Positions 1 to 4,686 of a DNA stretch of 9,120 nt are shown here, in pieces. The position numbers and the translations under genes are program-made. This DNA comes from Planctomycetales bacterium (lineage in GTDB: Bacteria; Planctomycetota; Planctomycetia; Pirellulales; UBA7805). How positions within the stretch are numbered: the stretch's first letter is position 1; every line of letters begins with the position of its first letter. The stretch covers positions 10,220 through 19,339 of the forward strand of contig WVZU01000365.1 of assembly GCA_011772275.1 (NCBI GenBank). The letters are read 5' to 3'. The notes below the pieces were generated by a model. The model did not search any database. It was not told the DNA's origin and worked only from the letters and a program-made list of their open reading frames with translations.

Positions 1-1
1 T

Positions 2-1447
2 GTGCTGGGGACATTCCGCCCCAAGTCGGCAAGCGATGGCCGCACCGTTGCGGTGCTCCGCGTGCCGGGCCGGTATTTTCCTTCCGGATTTGTCTACCTC
101 GTGGGGATGTACGGGCTGATGGGCGTGGGCATCCTGGCCAAGGGCCCCGTGGCATTCCTGCTCCCGACGGCGGTGATCGGGATGTTCCTGTTGATCGTCC
201 GCTTGCCGGACCAGGGCCCCACACCCGCACCGACCGGCACGCTGCGTGATCGGCTGATTCTTCGCGGGCGGCTGCTCCTGCGCCCCTTCGCCCCCGCTCA
301 CTTTGCCAGGACCTGCTGGTCGATGCACCTGCTGACCGGCACGGCAGTGGTCCTGGCCGTGTCCCTGCCGTGGTTTGTGCAGGTCGGCATGCGGACCCAC
401 GGGGCGTGGCTGCAGGGTTTTTTCCTGGAGGAAAACATCGGACGAGCTCTGCGGCCGATGGAGAACCACGGGGGTCCGCCTTTTTACTACATCCTGGCGG
501 TGGCCATCGGTTTTCTGCCCTGGTCGATTCTATTGGTGCCGGCTTTGATCGGGGCCGTGACACGTATCCGCCGCCAGGAGGGTTCGTCTTTGGCGTACCT
601 GTTCCTCTTATGCTGGGTGGGCGTGTACATCGGTCTCTTTTCGCTGGCTCGCACCAAGCTGCCCAGTTATGTCACGCCGACTTATCCTGCCTTTGCCTTA
701 CTATCGGCGGCCTTTCTGTACCACTGGCAGCGCGGCCGGGCGGTGGCCTCGACGCGCTGGTTACGCGGCGGTTTGAGCGGCTTGATGGTCGTCGGGCCGT
801 TAGGGCTGGCGGCCGTTTATCTTGCCGCGGGACGCTTTCTGCCAGGCGACCAGTGGCTGGGCTTGATCTTCCTGATCATTACGGCCGGTGCTGGTATCTG
901 CCTGGGATTGGTCAATCAGGGCCGCCGTTCCGCCGCCGCCGTGACGCTGGCGGTCACGGCTGGGGTGTTCCACACCGCTCTGTTCGGTTTCGCCAGTTTG
1001 CGTGTGGACCGCCACCAGCAGAACCATGTGTTGATCGAGGCGGTCGAGCGGCATGGGGGGGGAGTGCGGCTGGGTGCTTACGGATCGGTCGAGCCTAGTC
1101 TGGTGTTTTATGCGGGGCGGCCGATCGTCAAGCTGACACGCAGCTCGCCATCCCCAAACCCGCCGACCCGCTCCGGGGCCTCCCCCACATGGGCACCCGA
1201 CGGTCGCCCGATGCAGCCGGTGGACATGGCATCTTTTCTGGCCAGCCATCACGACGCTCTGATCGTCACCAACGATCGCTATCATCAACAGATCGTGGCG
1301 GATCTGCCCAGCGACATCGGCGTGCTGGCGACCGTACCCTACTTTCTGAAAAAGCGGCAGCTGGTCCTGCTGGGCCGGCCGCCCCGCAACCGATCGGCAA
1401 TTTCCCGACGGCCGGGCGACCAGCGCCCGTCGCCCCCATACCGTTGA
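2..1447 (+). CDS. GT39/ArnT-like membrane glycosyltransferase, 5'-partial
   Basis: The frame is open to the left edge, so the N-terminus and the first periplasmic loop, which carries the catalytic Asp in this family, are missing. The visible 481 residues hold about eight or nine hydrophobic helices (near 31-67, 108-128, 161-183, 197-215, 221-240, 258-275, 286-303 and 311-330), then a soluble tail of about 150 residues. Family hallmarks are LAKGPVAFLLP at 45-55, the loop ENIGRALRPMENHGGPP leading into FYY and PWS (144-175), and ARTKLPSYVTPTYPA at 216-230. These match PMT_2/ArnT-type enzymes, which move a sugar from a polyprenyl-phosphate donor to a lipid or protein on the outer face of the inner membrane. 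The acceptor cannot be read from sequence. The last 30 residues are Pro/Arg-rich and look unconserved. The GTG at position 2 is not claimed as a start. Confidence 0.85.
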   Translation: MLGTFRPKSASDGRTVAVLRVPGRYFPSGFVYLVGMYGLMGVGILAKGPVAFLLPTAVIGMFLLIVRLPDQGPTPAPTGTLRDRLILRGRLLLRPFAPAHFARTCWSMHLLTGTAVVLAVSLPWFVQVGMRTHGAWLQGFFLEENIGRALRPMENHGGPPFYYILAVAIGFLPWSILLVPALIGAVTRIRRQEGSSLAYLFLLCWVGVYIGLFSLARTKLPSYVTPTYPAFALLSAAFLYHWQRGRAVASTRWLRGGLSGLMVVGPLGLAAVYLAAGRFLPGDQWLGLIFLIITAGAGICLGLVNQGRRSAAAVTLAVTAGVFHTALFGFASLRVDRHQQNHVLIEAVERHGGGVRLGAYGSVEPSLVFYAGRPIVKLTRSSPSPNPPTRSGASPTWAPDGRPMQPVDMASFLASHHDALIVTNDRYHQQIVADLPSDIGVLATVPYFLKKRQLVLLGRPPRNRSAISRRPGDQRPSPPYR

Positions 1448-1545
1448 AGCGCCCGCCGGCCTTGGCCCCTCTTTTCTCGCTCGTCGGACCAAAACGGCCC
1501 GCCTCGGCAACTGCCGCTCGCCCCACCCACCCTCCGACGCTGGCC

Positions 1546-1597
1546 GACGGCGGGTCGCCAAACGGCCTCCCGGTTTGCCGTCTGCAGTTGTTCCTTT
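1546..1597 (+). terminator. weak intrinsic terminator candidate after the glycosyltransferase
   Basis: GACGGC (1546-1551) pairs with GCCGTC (1577-1582). Inside, AAAC (1560-1563) pairs with GTTT (1573-1576), and GG/CC can be added with a bulged G. The structure is followed by a moderately T-rich tail, TTGTTCCTTT. The asymmetrical internal loop of about eight bases on the left arm makes it weak. It lies about 100 bases after the stop codon. Confidence 0.35.
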
Positions 1598-1602
1598 AAA
1601 AT
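1575..1602 (+). promoter_or_regulatory. candidate sigma70-like promoter A of the Hsp70 gene
   Basis: TTGCCG (1575-1580), 16 bases, then TAAAAT (1597-1602): 4/6 and 5/6 matches to the TTGACA/TATAAT consensus. It would give a leader of roughly 85 bases. It overlaps the terminator-like hairpin, so one of the two readings may be wrong. No CIRCE-type repeat (TTAGCACTC-N9-GAGTGCTAA) is visible here. Confidence 0.35.
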
Positions 1603-1642
1603 TGAAGACTGCTGCGAAATGCTGCGGGGCCCCTTCTCCCGC

Positions 1643-1671
1643 TTGACGTTACCACTTGACGAGCCTCTACC
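1643..1671 (+). promoter_or_regulatory. candidate promoter B with repeated TTGACG upstream of the Hsp70 gene
   Basis: TTGACG (1643-1648), 17 bases, then TCTACC (1666-1671). The -35 match is good and the -10 match is poor (3/6). CTTGACG occurs twice with a 13-base period (1642-1648 and 1655-1661), so the pair could also be a regulator site. A start from here would leave a leader of only about 15 bases. Confidence 0.3.
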
Positions 1672-1692
1672 CCATATCCACGGAAACCGACC

Positions 1693-3267
1693 ATGGGAGA
1701 AAAATCGCACGCCGTAGGCATCGACCTGGGCACCACGAATTCGGCGGTTGCCTACATTGACGAATCGGGCCAGCCCAAGACGCTGGTCAACTCGGAAGGA
1801 GACCTGGTCACGCCAAGTACGGTCCTGTTTGAGGACAACCTGGTGATTGTGGGCAAGGAGGCTTTGAAGGCCCTGGCCACCGATGCCGAACACGTCGCTC
1901 AATGCGCCAAACGCGATCTGGGCTATCGCGCGTTTCACAAAACGCTGCAAGGAAACCAGTTTCCACCCGAGGCGATCCAGGCCTTTGTGTTAAACAAGCT
2001 GAAGGAGGACGCCCAGCACCAGATTGGCGACTTTCGCCACGTGGTGATTACGGTACCGGCGTACTTCGACGAGGTACGCCGTAAGGCGACGCAAGATGCG
2101 GGCTACATGGCCGGCCTGGAGGTGCTGGATATTATCAACGAACCGACCTCAGCGGCGATCGCCTTCGGCTACCAGAGCGGCATTTTGAAGGGCGACGGAC
2201 AACCGCACAAGGACCAGAAGATCCTGGTCTACGACCTGGGGGGCGGTACCTTCGATGTCACCATCATGGAAATCAAGGGGACCAACTTCACCGCCCTGGC
2301 CACCGACGGCGATTTCCTCCTGGGGGGACACGATTGGGACCAACGACTGCTGGACTACATGGCGGAAGAATTCATTCGCACCCATCAACTCGACCCTCGC
2401 GAAGATCCTGCCACGGCCGGCCGCATGTGGCGCGAATGCGAAGACGCGAAGCGAACGCTCTCCGCGCGGGGCAAAGTCATCATGACCTGCGACTTTCAAG
2501 GACGCGCCATTCGCTGCGAGATCACCCGCACCCAATTCGAAGAAATGACCTGCGACCTGCTGGACCGGACCGCGTTCACGACGCGGCAGACCCTGCAAGC
2601 CTCGGGGCTAAGCTGGGCCGACATCGACCGTGTGCTGCTGGTGGGGGGGTCTACGCGGATGCCGATGGTGATCAACATGTTGACCGAGCTGACCGGCAAG
2701 CAACCGGATCGCAGTGTGTCGGCCGACGAAGCGGTCGCGCACGGCGCGGCCTTGCGAGCCAAACAATTGCTGGACGAAGCGGGTGGAGCCCCGGCGGCTT
2801 TTCAGATTCGCAATGTGAATTCGCACAGCCTGGGGATTGTTGCCACGGATCGAAAAACTTCGCGCCGCCGCACGGCCGTCGTTATTCCGCGGAATACCGT
2901 GTTGCCCGTCTCGGCCAAACGAGCCTTCAAGACTCAACACGACGGACAAAAAACGATCCTCGTCCAGATCGTCGAAGGGGAAAGCGCGTCGCCGGAAAAT
3001 TGTGCTCAGATCGGCCAATGCGTGGTCCGCAACCTTCCCCTCGATCTGCCCGCACAGACACCCATTAACGTCCGCTTCCACTATCTCGAAAACGGGCGGC
3101 TCACCGTGACCGTCAAGGTCGAGGGAACGGATGGGCAGCTGAAACACGAGATCACGCGGGAAAACAGCCTCACCCCCGAACAGCTGGAAAGCTGGCGGCA
3201 GTACATATCGGCCGTCGGCAGCGACAACGCCGCAGAAGCCGGAGAACAAAAACAGCACTGGTCGTAA
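1693..3267 (+). CDS. Hsp70/DnaK-family chaperone without the C-terminal lid (524 aa)
   Basis: ATP-dependent protein-folding chaperone of the cytoplasm, expected to work with a J-protein and a nucleotide-exchange factor, neither of which is in this window. The ATPase domain (about 5-365) is complete: phosphate-1 GIDLGTTNS at 9-17, Lys73 in AKR, NEPTSAA with Glu150, phosphate-2 DLGGGTFD at 181-188 and the adenosine motif LLVGGSTRMP at 315-324. The residues equivalent to Hsc70 Asp10, Lys71, Glu175, Asp199, Thr204 and Asp206 are all present, so ATP hydrolysis is expected. The interdomain linker lacks the usual VLLLD; it reads AFQIRNVNSHSLGI (369-382). A beta-type substrate domain follows to about 500, and the protein then stops. 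DnaK is about 640 residues, so the helical lid is absent. ATG 1693 follows a weak GGA (1682-1684). It is not canonical DnaK and is closest in build to short HscC-like Hsp70s. The exact subfamily is uncertain. Confidence 0.95.
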   Translation: MGEKSHAVGIDLGTTNSAVAYIDESGQPKTLVNSEGDLVTPSTVLFEDNLVIVGKEALKALATDAEHVAQCAKRDLGYRAFHKTLQGNQFPPEAIQAFVLNKLKEDAQHQIGDFRHVVITVPAYFDEVRRKATQDAGYMAGLEVLDIINEPTSAAIAFGYQSGILKGDGQPHKDQKILVYDLGGGTFDVTIMEIKGTNFTALATDGDFLLGGHDWDQRLLDYMAEEFIRTHQLDPREDPATAGRMWRECEDAKRTLSARGKVIMTCDFQGRAIRCEITRTQFEEMTCDLLDRTAFTTRQTLQASGLSWADIDRVLLVGGSTRMPMVINMLTELTGKQPDRSVSADEAVAHGAALRAKQLLDEAGGAPAAFQIRNVNSHSLGIVATDRKTSRRRTAVVIPRNTVLPVSAKRAFKTQHDGQKTILVQIVEGESASPENCAQIGQCVVRNLPLDLPAQTPINVRFHYLENGRLTVTVKVEGTDGQLKHEITRENSLTPEQLESWRQYISAVGSDNAAEAGEQKQHWS

Positions 3268-3294
3268 CCGGAAGCGAGCGACCCGTGAACCGGA

Positions 3295-3347
3295 GACCGG
3301 CAAAGGGGTGCTCGCCGGTCATCGCGCCAGCACCCAGATCGTTTTTT
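3295..3347 (+). terminator. H-type pseudoknot candidate with T6 tail after the Hsp70 gene
   Basis: Two perfect 7-bp stems interlock. GACCGGC (3295-3301) pairs with GCCGGTC (3314-3320), and GGGTGCT (3306-3312) pairs with AGCACCC (3329-3335). The loops are AAAG (4 bases), C (1 base) and ATCGCGCC (8 bases), the geometry expected of an H-type pseudoknot. AGATCG and then TTTTTT (3342-3347) follow. The second stem alone plus the T6 run also reads as an intrinsic terminator for the Hsp70 transcript, starting 38 bases after the stop codon. A third pairing, ACCCA (3332-3336) with TGGGT (3347-3351), would compete with the second stem. Termination is the simplest reading; an RNA switch is possible. Confidence 0.55.
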
Positions 3348-3630
3348 GGGTAGCTGCGGCTGGCGGCCCCCAGCGATTCCGAGGCCGGCACGATCCACTC
3401 GCCAACAGCCCCTTCGCTGGCGGACCGGCTGTAACGGCCAACGCGGCACCGGAAAATGCATCGTCAAGCCGCTCGCCTTTGGCAGGCAACCGATCCCGAA
3501 GCGGCCAACTCCATCCATACACGCGCCACCAGCCTGCAGGACCTTCGCCGGCTGTCCGCCGCGATCAGAAAAACTTGGTCGTCCGTCCCCCCGCCGCCCG
3601 ACTCCCGCCCCCCACGCGACGGCGGCGCCC

Positions 3631-3686
3631 GGTTGCTGTGCGACCTTGGGCCACCATTCCCAGGGCGGCGCACCCGCTGAGCAACC
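3631..3686. repeat. long imperfect inverted repeat, 19 bp, structured RNA candidate
   Basis: Three stacked stems: GGTTGCT (3631-3637) with AGCAACC (3680-3686), GTGCG (3638-3642) with CGCAC (3669-3673), and CCTTGGG (3644-3650) with CCCAGGG (3659-3665, one G-U pair if transcribed from the + strand). The terminal loop is the eight bases 3651-3658, and unpaired bases lie mostly on the right arm (3666-3668 and 3674-3679). There is no T-run after either end, so it is not a typical intrinsic terminator. It could be a stable RNA hairpin of an unknown transcript; the strand is not determined. Confidence 0.5.
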
Positions 3687-3715
3687 AACCCGGCAGCGGT
3701 TCAGCTGCAGAGTGA

Positions 3716-3740
3716 TAACGTCTGTATTTTCAAGACGTTA
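3716..3740. repeat. perfect 8-bp inverted repeat
   Basis: TAACGTCT (3716-3723) and AGACGTTA (3733-3740) are perfect reverse complements separated by nine AT-rich bases. It could be an RNA stem-loop or a dyad site for a DNA-binding protein. It sits ten bases before another hairpin. Confidence 0.55.
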
Positions 3741-3750
3741 CACCAACCGC

Positions 3751-3768
3751 CGCCGGACTCCTCCGGCG
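3751..3768. repeat. perfect 7-bp GC hairpin with tetraloop
   Basis: CGCCGGA (3751-3757) and TCCGGCG (3762-3768) flank CTCC. Read from the - strand the loop is GGAG, flanked by a GC stem. No T-run follows on the + strand. It forms a tandem pair with the repeat at 3716-3740. Confidence 0.5.
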
Positions 3769-3907
3769 TCCTGCTGGGGCGCCAGCTGCCGCCGTTCCGC
3801 CTGGCACCCGGCGGGCTGACAGGCTGCTTGTGAAATGATTGGACGCTGGTCACCACGATCGCTTGCATCGGCTGGATGCGTCTTCCACAAACGAGCCGGA
3901 CACCCTG

Positions 3908-3927
3908 GGTGACTCTTTTGGTGACTC
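3908..3927. repeat. direct repeat GGTGACTC with 12-base period
   Basis: GGTGACTC occurs at 3908-3915 and again at 3920-3927. The period is close to one helical turn, as in tandem half-sites of a DNA-binding protein. It lies about 280 bases upstream of the Lys-rich gene and just before an AT palindrome. Confidence 0.45.
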
Positions 3928-3933
3928 ACTTTC

Positions 3934-3952
3934 AAAAACAAAATTTGTTTTT
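3934..3952. repeat. 19-base AT-rich palindrome
   Basis: AAAAACAAA (3934-3942) and TTTGTTTTT (3944-3952) are perfect reverse complements around a single central base. With no loop, it is better suited to a DNA-level site (protein dyad, bent or easily melted DNA) than to an RNA hairpin. The surrounding bases are clearly more AT-rich than the rest of the window. Confidence 0.5.
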
Positions 3953-4011
3953 CTGTGGTCTGGCAACAGTAAATGCTCCGAGAAATTATTTGGATTTGCC
4001 AAGGATTCGTA

Positions 4012-4041
4012 TTGACGAAAGTGGACAGAAGTTGATTCAAT
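4012..4041 (+). promoter_or_regulatory. candidate promoter of the Lys-rich gene, overlapped by an inverted repeat
   Basis: TTGACG (4012-4017), 18 bases, then TTCAAT (4036-4041): 5/6 and 4/6 matches to consensus. The 8-bp inverted repeat CGTATTGA (4008-4015) and TCAATACG (4037-4044) has one arm over each promoter box, as an operator would. The leader to the start codon would be about 150 bases. Confidence 0.35.
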
Positions 4042-4185
4042 ACGCGCAGTGGACGGGCTGCTAAGGTGGCCGAGGTGGTATGGCGCTTTGTCAGTCGCCT
4101 GATCCTTCAGTTCGTTCCGGACGGTGCTTTCCCAGTTGGGTGCCCGGGGAGAGCGTTTCAGGCCATGTGGGGTACCCAACACCAC

Positions 4186-4190
4186 GGGAG
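4186..4190 (+). promoter_or_regulatory. ribosome binding site of the Lys-rich gene
   Basis: GGGAG lies eight bases before ATG 4199. This is the clearest Shine-Dalgarno on the + strand of the window. It fixes the start at 4199 rather than at upstream in-frame alternatives. Confidence 0.6.
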
Positions 4191-4198
4191 CCAGAAAC

Positions 4199-4444
4199 AT
4201 GGCTAAAAAGAAGAAGGCCGCTGCGAAGAAGACGGCCAAGCGGTCGACCAAGAAGAAGGCCGCCACCAAAAAGTCGACCAAGAAAAAGGCTGCCAAGAGC
4301 AAGGCCAAGAAGTCGACCAAAAAGAAGGCTGCCAAGAAGTCGACCAAGAAGAAGGCCACCAAGAGCAAGGCCAAAAAGTCGACCAAGAAGAAGGCCGCCA
4401 AAAAGTCGGCTCGCAAAAAGAGTTCCGGCAAAAAGAAGGCTTAA
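4199..4444 (+). CDS. 81-aa lysine-rich repeat protein (histone H1/Hc1-like composition)
   Basis: The product contains 41 Lys and 2 Arg in 81 residues, with no acidic or aromatic residues. The rest is almost all Ala, Ser and Thr. STKKKA(A/T) occurs five times (from residues 16, 26, 39, 48 and 61), and residues 26-47 and 48-69 form a 22-residue tandem repeat differing at one position (Ala32/Thr54). Such composition is typical of the C-terminal tails of histone H1-like bacterial proteins, which bind DNA or RNA through charge and are usually disordered. Here there is no folded domain at all. The likely role is nucleic-acid compaction or RNA binding in the cytoplasm; this is inferred from composition only. 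The start is set by GGGAG eight bases upstream. A hairpin at 4498 follows the gene, and an RNA helicase is next downstream. The protein is too repetitive for a confident family name. Confidence 0.85.
   Translation: MAKKKKAAAKKTAKRSTKKKAATKKSTKKKAAKSKAKKSTKKKAAKKSTKKKATKSKAKKSTKKKAAKKSARKKSSGKKKA
4274..4405 (+). repeat. tandem 66-bp coding repeat, two copies
   Basis: Copies 4274-4339 and 4340-4405 match at 59 of 66 bases. Six of the seven differences are silent third-position changes and one changes Ala to Thr. Each copy begins at a TCGACC Ser-Thr codon pair. The heptamer GTCGACC occurs at all five STKKK units of the gene. Confidence 0.8.
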
Positions 4445-4497
4445 GTACTCCGGGTCCCGACGGCGGCACCAGCCGTGGGAGGGACTTGTGCATTCGA

Positions 4498-4540
4498 GGC
4501 CGACTTGGCGTGGGCTTTGCCTGACGCCAGTCGGCCCTTT
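4498..4540 (+). terminator. strong hairpin, probable terminator of the Lys-rich gene
   Basis: GGCCGAC-T-TGGCGT (4498-4511) pairs with ACGCCA-GTCGGCC (4524-4536) over 13 bp with one bulged T. The apical loop can add GGC/GCC (4513-4515 with 4519-4521). Only CTTT follows, so the U-tract is short and the site may be an RNA 3'-end stabiliser instead. It starts 53 bases after the stop codon. Confidence 0.55.
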
Positions 4541-4601
4541 GCGTGCGCGGCTCAAACCGCTCAACAGCCGGGGCAGGGGAAGTGCCAATCCCCGTTCGGC
4601 G

Positions 4602-4630
4602 TTGACCAAAGTTCTTGTGCCTGCTAGGTT
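4602..4630 (+). promoter_or_regulatory. sigma70-like promoter of the DEAD-box helicase gene
   Basis: TTGACC (4602-4607), exactly 17 bases, then TAGGTT (4625-4630), which keeps the key TA...T of the -10 box. Transcription would start near 4637 and give a leader of about 50 bases. Its position after the hairpin at 4498-4540 fits a separate transcription unit. Confidence 0.45.
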
Positions 4631-4686
4631 TATTGCTTCCTCCAACCGCCCCGCCGCCGCTCGCCCGCAACAACAACCGATGCTTC

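Larger units (their letters stand above)
3268..4198. other. 931-base gene-free region rich in inverted repeats
   Basis: No reading frame here has a plausible start, ribosome binding site or recognisable protein. Frames up to 157 residues exist but are Pro/Arg-rich low-complexity translations of GC-rich DNA. From 3295 to 3768 the + strand can be laid out as a series of hairpins: 3295-3335, 3370-3376 with 3414-3420, 3405-3410 with 3427-3432, 3468-3505, 3592-3627, 3631-3686, 3716-3740 and 3751-3768. From about 3830 the base composition becomes AT-richer and contains a direct repeat, a palindrome and a possible promoter for the Lys-rich gene. The left part may be a 3' UTR or an independent structured RNA; the right part looks like a regulatory region. 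GC-rich DNA makes 6-7 bp stems by chance, so only the strongest are listed separately. Confidence 0.6.

Noticed and set aside
800..1561. - strand and alternate-frame ORFs over the end of the glycosyltransferase gene
   Set aside because: They overlap a gene with clear family motifs and give Arg/Gly-rich translations without domains.
1626..1633. GGGGCCCC palindrome before the Hsp70 gene
   Set aside because: No loop and no T-run; an 8-base GC palindrome is expected by chance at this composition.
3308..3715. 135-residue + strand frame after the Hsp70 gene
   Set aside because: GTG start inside the pseudoknot stem, no ribosome binding site, Pro/Arg-rich composition without any motif, and several competing frames of similar length.
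3876..4064. 62-residue + strand frame starting at ATG 3876
   Set aside because: No Shine-Dalgarno and no recognisable features; it runs through the palindrome and the promoter candidate.
4063..4140. tRNA-like string resembling the D-arm of a Ser/Leu tRNA, near GGTGGCCGAGGTGG
   Set aside because: No acceptor stem, no anticodon arm and no proper GGTTCGA-type T-arm can be matched at the right spacing.
3850..4431. 193-residue - strand frame rich in Phe/Leu/Val repeats, looking like a membrane protein
   Set aside because: The hydrophobic repeats are the exact reverse complement of the Lys-rich codons (AAG to CTT, AAA to TTT); it has no start signal of its own.
4615..4686. Upstream TTG start adding 24 residues to the DEAD-box helicase
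   Set aside because: The added sequence is Leu/Pro-rich and unlike the family's N-terminus, and it overlaps the candidate -10 box.
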